A model generated the notes under the pieces. The model saw only the letters and a list, made by a program, of their open reading frames with translations, was not told where the DNA came from and did not search any database. Source: an uncultured Christensenellaceae bacterium (lineage in GTDB: Bacteria > Bacillota > Clostridia > Christensenellales > Borkfalkiaceae). Taken from it: 19,539 bases of DNA. The DNA is taken from the NCBI GenBank assembly GCA_910586985.1, contig CAJUKK010000017.1, positions 11,976-31,514 of the forward strand, given 5' to 3'. The position numbers were made by a program, and so were the translations under genes. The stretch's first letter is position 1. Every line of letters starts with the position of its first letter. This document shows, piece by piece, positions 1-6,396 of the stretch.

Positions 1-437
1 GCTCCTGTAGGGCCCGTTACACCGTCAGCACCTGTCGCTCCTGTAGGACCTGTTACGCCGGCAACCCCCATCGGGCCGGTCGGACCGGTATTACCTGTTG
101 AACCCGTTGCGCCCATTTCACCCTGTATGCCTTGTATACCCTGAATACCCTGTGCGCCGGTAGCGCCCGTTTCTCCGCGGGGACCCGTGTCTCCGCGAGG
201 AATCGTGAACGTAAGCACAAGATTATCGCCGCCGCTACCCGTGACGGATGCAAACGTTCCGGGATCGCCCGTGATCGTTTGACCGACAGAAACCGTAACG
301 GGAGAGGCTCCCGTAGGACCTGTCGCACCCGTAGCGCCCGTTGCTCCACGAGGACCGGTTGCACCGCGGATCACGCAAGTCCGGTTATGACAGCAGCACG
401 GCGAGCATCCGCATACACAACATTTTTGATAAATCAT
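1..437 (-). CDS. Collagen-like surface protein with cysteine-rich N-terminus, partial (3' end off window)
   Basis: The frame opens at ATG (437-435) behind a strong GGAGG site (444-448) with 6-base spacing and stays open to the window edge, giving 145 codons without a stop. The first 21 residues hold eight cysteines (C6, C7, C9, C11, C14, C15, C16, C21). Gly-X-Thr/Pro collagen triplets start near residue 25, are broken by a beta-rich spacer near residues 43-80 (containing the stretch VTVSVGQTITGDPGTFAS), then resume with G-Q-G-I-Q type and G-x-T triplets to the end. This triplet and spacer pattern is typical of BclA-like exosporium or surface filament proteins and some phage tail fibres of Firmicutes. 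The threonine-rich triplets are usual O-glycosylation sites in that family. A glycosyltransferase is divergently transcribed next door. The C-terminal domain, which would decide between spore, cell-surface and phage roles, lies outside the window. The collagen-like nature is sure; the location is inference. Confidence 0.88.
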   Translation of the reverse strand, partial: MIYQKCCVCGCSPCCCHNRTCVIRGATGPRGATGATGATGPTGASPVTVSVGQTITGDPGTFASVTGSGGDNLVLTFTIPRGDTGPRGETGATGAQGIQGIQGIQGEMGATGSTGNTGPTGPMGVAGVTGPTGATGADGVTGPTG

Positions 438-586
438 TTTTTTCCTCCATTCTTTGTTTCAAGCGTATATTAAACAGGCGTCATTATTCTTTTTCCCAAA
501 AACCGCGTTTTATAGCGCGATATCAATGAGAAGAAACAAAACGCCCTATATTATCATATCCTTTTAATAGAAAAGAGGTGACCCAA

Positions 587-1663
587 TTGAAACTTTCCCT
601 ATGTATGATCGTAAAAGACGAAGAGAGCGTGCTTGCGCGCTGTCTGGACAGCGTACGCGCTATCGCGGACGAAATTATAATCGTTGACACTGGATCGACC
701 GACGGAACCAAACAAATTGCAAAACGGTATACAGACCACGTAATATCTTATACTTGGCAGGACAATTTTTCCGCCGCCCGCAATTTTTCCTTTTCCAAAG
801 CGACCGGAGATTATCTTATGTGGCTGGACGCAGACGACTATCTTCCGCCGAGCTCCGCCGCACAACTTTTAAAACTCAAAGATGAATTGGAAGCAAACCC
901 TGCCGACGTAGTCATGTGCCCGTACGACACGGCATTGGATGCAAACGGAAAACCTACCTATTCGTATATGAGGGAAAGGATTTTAAAACGCGAAACTGAA
1001 TTCCGTTTCGAAGGCAGAGTCCACGAGTGTATCGCTCCGCACGGGAAGATTATCGATGCCGATGTGCACATTCAACATCTTGGAAGCAAAAAAATACGCG
1101 GAGCGCGCAATCTGAGAATTTACCAAAGGCAGATTTCTGAAGAGGTAACCCTTTCGCCGCGCGATATGTTCTATTACGGTCGCGAACTCTACTATAACCG
1201 ACTTTACGCAGAGGCGATCGCCGTTCTCGAAGAATTTTTACAAAGCAACGGCTGGTATGTCAATAAAATAGAAGCGTGTAAAGTGTGCGCAAACTGCTAT
1301 CTTGCAAAAGGCAGCAAAGAAAAAGCATACTCGACACTGTTTCAAAGTTTCCGATACGGCGAACCGCGGGCGGGCGTACTGTGCGAAATCGCAAAGTTAT
1401 ATCAATCGGAACAAAAACTGCGCGAAGCGATTTTTTGGTATGAAAGCGCGATTCGGTGCCGCAGTCATCTATCGGAAGGCGATTTTGAAGACAAATACGA
1501 TAGATCGCTTACGCCTATTCTGGAACTTGTATATTGCTGTTATCATTCAGGAGACGTTGCTCGCGCCGTCGAATGGCATAAAAAATCGGAGGAATGCGAA
1601 CAATCGCACCCCTCCGTGGTATATAACCGTAAATTTTTTACAACGCAAGGTCTATTACAGTGA
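587..1663 (+). CDS. Family 2 glycosyltransferase with C-terminal TPR-like helical repeats
   Basis: A GT-A fold glycosyltransferase of 358 residues that should transfer a sugar from a nucleotide-sugar to an acceptor in the cytoplasm. The N-terminus LSLCMIVKDEE (residues 3-13), the strand ending VDTGSTDGT (33-41) and the metal-binding DAD of LDADD (residues 80-84, D81 and D83) are standard GT2 motifs. From about residue 195 the protein turns into helical pairs rich in Tyr, Ala and Leu (for example YAEAIAVLEEFL and LREAIFWYESAI), as in TPR repeats that present protein acceptors. I chose TTG at 587 because AGAGGTG (574-580) lies six bases upstream and the family normally starts MKLSLCMIVKDEE; GTG 578 overlaps that ribosome site. 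Similar GT2-TPR enzymes glycosylate collagen-like BclA proteins and some bacteriocins. The neighbouring collagen-like gene makes protein glycosylation the best guess. The acceptor and sugar are not shown by the sequence. Confidence 0.87.
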   Translation: MKLSLCMIVKDEESVLARCLDSVRAIADEIIIVDTGSTDGTKQIAKRYTDHVISYTWQDNFSAARNFSFSKATGDYLMWLDADDYLPPSSAAQLLKLKDELEANPADVVMCPYDTALDANGKPTYSYMRERILKRETEFRFEGRVHECIAPHGKIIDADVHIQHLGSKKIRGARNLRIYQRQISEEVTLSPRDMFYYGRELYYNRLYAEAIAVLEEFLQSNGWYVNKIEACKVCANCYLAKGSKEKAYSTLFQSFRYGEPRAGVLCEIAKLYQSEQKLREAIFWYESAIRCRSHLSEGDFEDKYDRSLTPILELVYCCYHSGDVARAVEWHKKSEECEQSHPSVVYNRKFFTTQGLLQ

Positions 1664-1692
1664 TACCGACAATGTATCAATTTCCCTGTAAT
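1654..1692. repeat. Imperfect inverted repeat in the convergent junction
   Basis: ATTACAG-TGATAC (1654-1666) pairs with GTATCA (1674-1679) and CTGTAAT (1686-1692), leaving a six-base bulge on one side. It spans the stop of the glycosyltransferase and touches the stop of ferritin on the other strand. There is no clear U-tract, so it is at best a weak bidirectional terminator. Confidence 0.3.
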
Positions 1693-2210
1693 CACATCGC
1701 AGGGCCTGTTGCAGACGGCGTATAAACCCTTCCGGCAAGTTCCTGATTGAGCGAATACAATCCTTTTGCGTCGTGCCCGTAAAGCTGCATCTTTTTTACC
1801 ATATCCTCGGCGTTCTTTTCTTCCTCGCCCTGTTCTTTGATAAACCAATCAAGGAACTGCATCGTCTTAAAATCATTGATCGCAAACGCCTCGCGATAGA
1901 TATTGTTGATGAGGGAAGTAACGTACTGTTCGTGCTCAAGCCCCGCGTTTAAAGGGTCGATATGTTCTTTAAACTTTTTGTCGGGTTTTGCGATTTCGCC
2001 AAAGGTGACTTTTACGCCGTTGTCGATGAGGTATCTGCGCATCATCAAAGCATGATCGCGCTCTTCCTGCGCCTGAATCTCGTACCAGTGCGCGAATCCG
2101 TCTAAGCCTTCGTCGGCATAATAGTTCGCAAAATCGAGATAGAGATATCCCGAATAGAGTTCTTTGTTTACTTGCTCGTTGATGAGTTTTGCGATTTTTT
2201 CGTTGATCAT
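1692..2210 (-). CDS. ftnA: Bacterial non-haem ferritin
   Basis: A 172-residue iron-storage protein expected to form a 24-subunit cytosolic shell that oxidises Fe(II) and stores it as a ferric mineral. All ferroxidase-centre ligands known from E. coli FtnA are present at the same numbers: E17, E50, H53, E94, E126, E129 and E130, with the conserved Y24. The sequence around the centre reads AQEERDHA (47-54) and KEQGEEEKN (125-133). Length and the four-helix pattern are normal for the family, and no haem-ligand methionine pattern of bacterioferritin was noted. The start is fixed by GGAGGAAAG upstream of ATG at 2210-2208. It is a single-gene unit converging on the glycosyltransferase. A palindrome near its likely promoter suggests a dedicated regulator (separate entry). 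Confidence 0.96.
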   Translation of the reverse strand: MINEKIAKLINEQVNKELYSGYLYLDFANYYADEGLDGFAHWYEIQAQEERDHALMMRRYLIDNGVKVTFGEIAKPDKKFKEHIDPLNAGLEHEQYVTSLINNIYREAFAINDFKTMQFLDWFIKEQGEEEKNAEDMVKKMQLYGHDAKGLYSLNQELAGRVYTPSATGPAM

Positions 2211-2237
2211 AATCTTTCCTCCGAAATTCTTAACTTT

Positions 2238-2266
2238 AATATACCCGCTTTTGGATTGTTACAATC
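2238..2266 (-). promoter_or_regulatory. Possible ferritin promoter overlapped by a 13-bp palindrome
   Basis: On the minus strand TATATT (2243-2238) sits about 28 bases before the ATG. A perfect 6-1-6 palindrome, GATTGTTACAATC (2254-2266), covers the place where a -35 would be; TTGTAA within it gives a 15-base spacer, shorter than ideal. This fits an operator over a weak promoter. The motif is not a Fur, PerR or Rex box that I recognise. Confidence 0.4.
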
Positions 2267-2360
2267 GCAAATTGACGCTTTTCGGAGAAATTTTTCGTTT
2301 TGTCGATCTTCAAACCATCTTATTTGAGTGCAAGCGTACTGCGACAATCTGCTTCTCATT

Positions 2361-3011
2361 TCAATGAATGCACTTGCGATACTCCTCGGCGAGACGGTAC
2401 AAGCGCTCTACGATATTCGGATTCCAGTGGATCTTTTGGGGTAACTCCTTACAGGGAAACGCAGGGCAGATTCCGCAAAACGGTACTCCGTGCGCCTTAG
2501 CGCACGCGTAAACGGGACATCTTCCCGACTGTTCCCACTCCTTGCAGTGTCCGTCCGACTCGATGCACCCCTCGCAGAGTCCGCTCTTTTTCTTCTCGCA
2601 ACCCGTACAGCACTCCCCGCAAGCCGTGAGAGTAGAAAAATCAATCTCTCCCTCTACGGGGATAACGCTCAGGAAAGATGTGATCTTACCAGACGTGTAT
2701 TCACCCTCGATGAGACCAAACTCGGGATCATAATATTTTCCGTGATACAATACTGCCCAGTGCGAATATCCGCTGTTCGTGTGCACGGTGAGTATTGAGC
2801 ACGGGCTTGGCACAGGATTCTTTTTGGAAATCCTGATATTCCGCTCCGCATGAGCAATCCCGTATCTGTCGAGAATCTCGATGAGTTGCCCGATGCTCAT
2901 CGGTCCATCCGTCTTCGTATCCTTAATCACCGTCTCGATCGGCTTATTTGCAATCATGGCAATACATGCTTGACCGCATGTAGTAAAGCTCACTTGTTTT
3001 ACTAATCTCAT
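2361..3011 (-). CDS. Papain-like (C39-type) cysteine peptidase domain fused to a DUF3795-like Cys-rich domain
   Basis: A 216-residue protein with two parts. Residues 1-120 resemble the C39 branch of papain-like peptidases: TTCGQACIAMI (10-20) carries the predicted nucleophile C12, SHWAVL (83-88) the histidine H84, and YYDPEFG (93-99) the aspartate D95. Residues 131-187 hold twelve cysteines in CxxC-like spacings (CGECC, CEGC, CGIC and others), matching the zinc-binding style of DUF3795 proteins. No signal peptide is visible, so it is probably cytoplasmic. The start ATG at 3011 is preceded by GGGAGAG. The gene lies 15 bases after the stop of the XRE regulator gene and is very likely in the same transcript. 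Whether it cleaves peptides or uses the fold otherwise cannot be told. The domain calls are by motif only; the fusion is the notable point. Confidence 0.75.
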   Translation of the reverse strand: MRLVKQVSFTTCGQACIAMIANKPIETVIKDTKTDGPMSIGQLIEILDRYGIAHAERNIRISKKNPVPSPCSILTVHTNSGYSHWAVLYHGKYYDPEFGLIEGEYTSGKITSFLSVIPVEGEIDFSTLTACGECCTGCEKKKSGLCEGCIESDGHCKEWEQSGRCPVYACAKAHGVPFCGICPAFPCKELPQKIHWNPNIVERLYRLAEEYRKCIH

Positions 3012-3026
3012 ATACTCTCTCCCATT

Positions 3027-3761
3027 TTAAGAAAAATTCGTGAATGCATCCGATTTAGAGACGCTATCGACATGAATATATACGTCCATGCATGTTTTCC
3101 CTTCTTTTTCGTACACGTACTCAAAGCACGACAGGATATTCTCCTGCGGCTTTTCCCGAAACCCGTTCGCCTGTAAGTAATCGAGTATCCGCTTATAACC
3201 GTTCCTTATCCGCTCGTATTCTGCAAATGGATCATAGATTGTGAGTTTCGCATAGTCCGCATCGTTTTGAAGGGCGTACTCCACACCCGTACAGTCCGTT
3301 GCAAATGCAGACGGTAAAATATAGGCGGCGACATAGCCATGAAGTGCAAATCGGTTTTGCAATTCAAGTGAGACGAACGGAAAATCCCAACCGATTCTCT
3401 TCGCGTTCGGATCGATTGTAAGAAGACCCGAACGCTCTGCCCAAGCGTCCATGTACCTATTCACGTCGTCCTCGGGATTGGGCGTAATCATGACGTACCG
3501 CGCCATCGTAAAACCTTTTACCCGCTTGATTTTGATCTCCGAGTAGATCTCTTCCGAATCGACTAAATCATCCCGAACGAGGGTATCCAGCTTGCAGGAA
3601 AAGATCGCGCTCAGCTCGACAAGGCGACTGAGTTCGGGAACGATCTCGTCCAACTCCCACCGCGATACCGTCTGTCTTGTAACAGAAAACATCTCTGCCA
3701 TCCGCACCTGCGTGATTTTCTTCTGCCTCCGCAGGAATTGAATGTTTTTTCCAAGACTCAT
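3027..3761 (-). CDS. XRE-family regulator with GyrI/AraC-effector-like C-terminal domain
   Basis: A 244-residue transcription regulator. Residues 5-60 form an XRE helix-turn-helix: the run from KITQVRMAEMF through SVTRQTVSRWE contains the turn and recognition helix. Residues about 85-240 look like a GyrI-like/effector-binding domain, with alternating beta strands and helices, Y-x-x-Y patterns and an acidic end, FEYVYEKEGKTCMDVYIHV. Such domains bind small molecules and switch the attached DNA-binding domain. The start ATG at 3761 follows GAGGAGAGG. The gene is the first of a two-gene unit with the peptidase/DUF3795 gene and has its own strong promoter. It may sense a compound and control its own operon. 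The HTH call is firm and the effector-domain call moderate. Confidence 0.82.
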   Translation of the reverse strand: MSLGKNIQFLRRQKKITQVRMAEMFSVTRQTVSRWELDEIVPELSRLVELSAIFSCKLDTLVRDDLVDSEEIYSEIKIKRVKGFTMARYVMITPNPEDDVNRYMDAWAERSGLLTIDPNAKRIGWDFPFVSLELQNRFALHGYVAAYILPSAFATDCTGVEYALQNDADYAKLTIYDPFAEYERIRNGYKRILDYLQANGFREKPQENILSCFEYVYEKEGKTCMDVYIHVDSVSKSDAFTNFS

Positions 3762-3792
3762 AGCTGCCTCTCCTCTTTTACTTCTTGCTACT

Positions 3793-3821
3793 ATTATACC
3801 ACAGTAAGAGAAGGCTGTCCA
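3793..3821 (-). promoter_or_regulatory. Sigma-A promoter for the XRE/peptidase operon
   Basis: On the minus strand TGGACA (3821-3816), a 17-base spacer and TATAAT (3798-3793), with an extended -10 (TGG before TATAAT). It lies about 30 bases upstream of the regulator start. Confidence 0.8.
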
Positions 3822-3867
3822 TCACCTCAGAAATGCATTTTCTGCAAATTCCGCAACGTCACGAGTT

Positions 3868-3894
3868 ACAAAAAACGGAGCGGTAAACTCCGTT
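3868..3894 (-). terminator. Rho-independent terminator after the methyltransferase gene
   Basis: Stem AACGGAG/CTCCGTT (3874-3880 with 3888-3894), 7-base loop, followed on the minus strand by a run of six T. It lies about 60 bases past the methyltransferase stop. Confidence 0.75.
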
Positions 3895-3956
3895 CCGTTT
3901 GGGTTGCATGGCTTGTGTTGTTTGAAATGAATGGAGAGCTAAAATCGATACAATGT

Positions 3957-4670
3957 TCATTCCGAACGCCGCAGAATGACGTGGTGAAAAAATGCGATAT
4001 CGCGAAAGGCGGGAATTGTGGCTACCCGACATTCCAACCGCAACATTTTGTCTGCCCAGCCCGTCTGATTTTTTACCTCATTGCGCTGCAAACCGAAAAA
4101 GTGACGAACACCGCACACCCTTTCAATGCAGAACTTACCGCCGCCCCATTCTTCCAGTTCCTTATTATCGTACTCCCCGATCGTGCCGAAACTTTCGGAA
4201 ACCGCCACTCCGCCGTCGAGCAAGGCGATCGCTCCGTCCGCATCGCAATTGAAAACCGCCTTGTGCATGATTTTGCCGTTTGGATTGTGTTTTACAACGG
4301 AGAGCACTCCGTCCTTTTTTAACAGTCGCGAGAACTCCAAAAGAATTGCGTCGCGGTCATGCACGTATTCGAGCACGTTATGGCACAGGATCACATCAAA
4401 TGAACCGCTCGAAAAATCTTTCAACTGCTCCGCGCCGCCGCAGACCTGCCGATAATTTTCACCAAAGCGAAGAGAGAGCATTTCGCGATCGGGCTCGACG
4501 GCGACTACTTCATTGTCTTTTGCGAAGTGCTCGCTCGTCAATCCGAACCCACTGCCGAAATCGAGAATAGTCTTCCCCGAAAGCGACAACTGCGCCCAAA
4601 GGCATCCGTAAAACAGCTTTCCCCAGGGCGTCTGTACGGTTTCGTAATATTTTCGAATATTGTCGCTCAT
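3957..4670 (-). CDS. Class I SAM-dependent methyltransferase
   Basis: A 237-residue cytosolic enzyme. Motif I reads ILDFGSGFG (35-43), followed by the acidic ribose-binding end of strand 2, VAVEPD (56-61). Motif IV appears as FDVILCHNVLEYV (91-103), then FSRLLKKDGVLSVVKHN as the family's strand 5 region. This is the pattern of small Methyltransf_11/25-type enzymes; the substrate is not visible. An in-frame ATG at 4712 exists, but AAGGAGAA (4679-4686) sits correctly only for ATG at 4670, so I use the shorter form starting MSDNIRKYY. The gene follows guaA after 113 bases without a clear terminator, so it may be read from the guaA transcript. A terminator follows it. Confidence 0.85.
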   Translation of the reverse strand: MSDNIRKYYETVQTPWGKLFYGCLWAQLSLSGKTILDFGSGFGLTSEHFAKDNEVVAVEPDREMLSLRFGENYRQVCGGAEQLKDFSSGSFDVILCHNVLEYVHDRDAILLEFSRLLKKDGVLSVVKHNPNGKIMHKAVFNCDADGAIALLDGGVAVSESFGTIGEYDNKELEEWGGGKFCIERVCGVRHFFGLQRNEVKNQTGWADKMLRLECRVATIPAFRDIAFFHHVILRRSE

Positions 4671-4783
4671 CGTGTGTTCTCCTTTTTTATTAAGGAAGAA
4701 ATTCAACAGCAATCACGACACTTCTTAGCACTACAAGTGGCATTTCCTGTTAGTGCCGAGCACAAAGAAATGTGTGAACTGTA

Positions 4784-6319
4784 TCACTCCCATTCGATCG
4801 TTGCGGGCGGTTTACTTGTGATATCGTATACGATCCTGTTCGCGTGTTTCACCTCGTTAGTGATACGGGTGGAGATACGCTCCAAAACGTCAAACGGAAT
4901 TCGCGCCCAGTCCGCCGTCATGGCGTCCACACTCGTAACAGCACGGAGCGCGATCACATTCTCGTACGTGCGGAAGTCTCCCTGCACACCCACCGTCTTG
5001 CTGTTGGTGATAACCGCAAAGTACTGCCAGATCTCGCGGTTTAACCCCGCTTTTGCGATCTCGTCGCGGAAGATAAAGTCGGCGTCGCGCAGCGTTTCGA
5101 GTTTTTCGCGCGTAACCTCGCCCATTATGCGAATGGCGAGCCCCGGACCGGGGAATGGCTGGCGTTGTACGACATTTTCGGGCAGTCCCAGCTCCGTACC
5201 AACCCTACGCACCTCGTCTTTAAACAGATCTCTGAGGGGCTCGATGAGCTCCTTAAAATCGATGACGTCGGGCAGTCCTCCGACGTTATGGTGCGATTTG
5301 ATGACGGCGCTCTTGCCCTTGCCGCTCTCGATGACGTCGGGATAGATCGTGCCCTGCACCAAAAAGTCCACCGCGCCGATCTTCTTCGCCTCGACCTCAA
5401 ACACCTTAATGAACTCCGCGCCGATGATCTTGCGCTTCTTCTCCGGATCGGATACGCCCTCAAGCTTCTTTAAAAACCGCTCGCTCGCATCCGCCTTGAT
5501 GAGGTTCATATGGAGCTTATCCTTAAAGACGGACATGACCTCCTCTGCCTCATATTTGCGGAGCAGTCCGTGATCGACAAATACGCTGACGAGTTGATCT
5601 CCCACCGCCTTATGAATGAGCGTTGCCGCAACGGCGGAATCCACCCCGCCCGACATCGCGCACAGCACCTTTTTATCGCCCACGCGCGCCCGAATCGCCG
5701 CAACCTGCTCTTCGACGAAATTCTTCATCGTCCAGTCGCCTTTCGCTCCGCAGACCTCATAGAGGAAGTTTTCGAGCATCTTGTTGCCGTATTCGGAATG
5801 CACGACTTCGGGGTGAAACTGAATGCCGTATACCCTCTTTGCCTCGCTGCCGAATACGGTCACGGGACAACTCTCGGTCGTGGCAAGCACGTCGAATCCT
5901 TCGGGCACTTTTACGACGTGATCCGTATGACTCATCCAGCAAATGCTCGTCTTGGGAATATTTTTGGAAACGGGACTATCCTTGACGAACGTAAACTCGC
6001 GCTTGCCGTACTCGCTTGTTTTAGCATGCTCAACCTTTCCGCCGAGCGTATAGGCAATGAGCTGACAGCCGTAGCATATCCCGAGCACGGGAACACCTAA
6101 GTCGAAGATCGCCTTATCGACGTGCGGCGACGCTTCGTCGTACACACTGTTCGGACCGCCCGTAAAGATGATGCCGATCGGATTATACGCCTTGATCTCC
6201 TCAATCGTCATATCGCATGGCTTTAAATCACAATATACTTTTAAGTCGCGCACGCGACGAGCGATGAGTTGATTGTACTGTCCGCCGAAGTCGAGGACTA
6301 AAACTCTCTCGTGTTGCAT
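4784..6319 (-). CDS. guaA: GMP synthase (glutamine-hydrolysing)
   Basis: Converts XMP, ATP and glutamine to GMP, the last step of guanine nucleotide synthesis. The 511 residues are the normal length. The N-terminal class I glutamine amidotransferase has the nucleophile C82 in GICYGCQ and the pair H169/E171 in GIQFHPEVVHS. The ATP pyrophosphatase domain begins at the P-loop LCAMSGGVDSAVA (SGGVDS 223-228). The C-terminal dimerisation part ends normally with PPATIEWE. The start is ATG at 6319, 5-6 bases after AAAGGAGAAA. A GTG 18 bases further up would put that ribosome site inside the gene, so I rejected it. It lies 77 bases downstream of guaB with a terminator-like hairpin between them. Confidence 0.98.
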   Translation of the reverse strand: MQHERVLVLDFGGQYNQLIARRVRDLKVYCDLKPCDMTIEEIKAYNPIGIIFTGGPNSVYDEASPHVDKAIFDLGVPVLGICYGCQLIAYTLGGKVEHAKTSEYGKREFTFVKDSPVSKNIPKTSICWMSHTDHVVKVPEGFDVLATTESCPVTVFGSEAKRVYGIQFHPEVVHSEYGNKMLENFLYEVCGAKGDWTMKNFVEEQVAAIRARVGDKKVLCAMSGGVDSAVAATLIHKAVGDQLVSVFVDHGLLRKYEAEEVMSVFKDKLHMNLIKADASERFLKKLEGVSDPEKKRKIIGAEFIKVFEVEAKKIGAVDFLVQGTIYPDVIESGKGKSAVIKSHHNVGGLPDVIDFKELIEPLRDLFKDEVRRVGTELGLPENVVQRQPFPGPGLAIRIMGEVTREKLETLRDADFIFRDEIAKAGLNREIWQYFAVITNSKTVGVQGDFRTYENVIALRAVTSVDAMTADWARIPFDVLERISTRITNEVKHANRIVYDITSKPPATIEWE

Positions 6320-6357
6320 ATGTTTCTCCTTTTTCACGCTGTAGATACGTTTGTAAT

Positions 6358-6386
6358 AAAAACGCCCCGTTAAAACGGGCGTTTTT
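6358..6386 (-). terminator. Terminator-like hairpin between guaB and guaA
   Basis: AAAACGCCC (6359-6367) pairs with GGGCGTTTT (6377-6385). Both strands end in T runs, so it can terminate in either direction. On the minus strand it stands between guaB and guaA, only about 38 bases before the guaA start, which leaves little room for a separate guaA promoter. It may be a partial terminator or attenuator. Confidence 0.8.
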
Positions 6387-6396
6387 ATAATGTAAC

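Noticed and set aside
53..364. Alternative minus-strand frame inside the collagen-like gene
   Set aside because: The Gly-X-Thr frame beginning at 437 has the ribosome site and clear repeat periodicity; the other frame only reflects the repeats read out of phase.
3738..4322. Plus-strand open frame across the regulator promoter and methyltransferase gene
   Set aside because: It overlaps a promoter, a terminator and a certain methyltransferase, has no ribosome site and no recognisable domain.
4728..4756. Inverted repeat GCACTA/TAGTGC between guaA and the methyltransferase, considered as guaA terminator
   Set aside because: Only six pairs, a 17-base loop and no T run on the minus strand.
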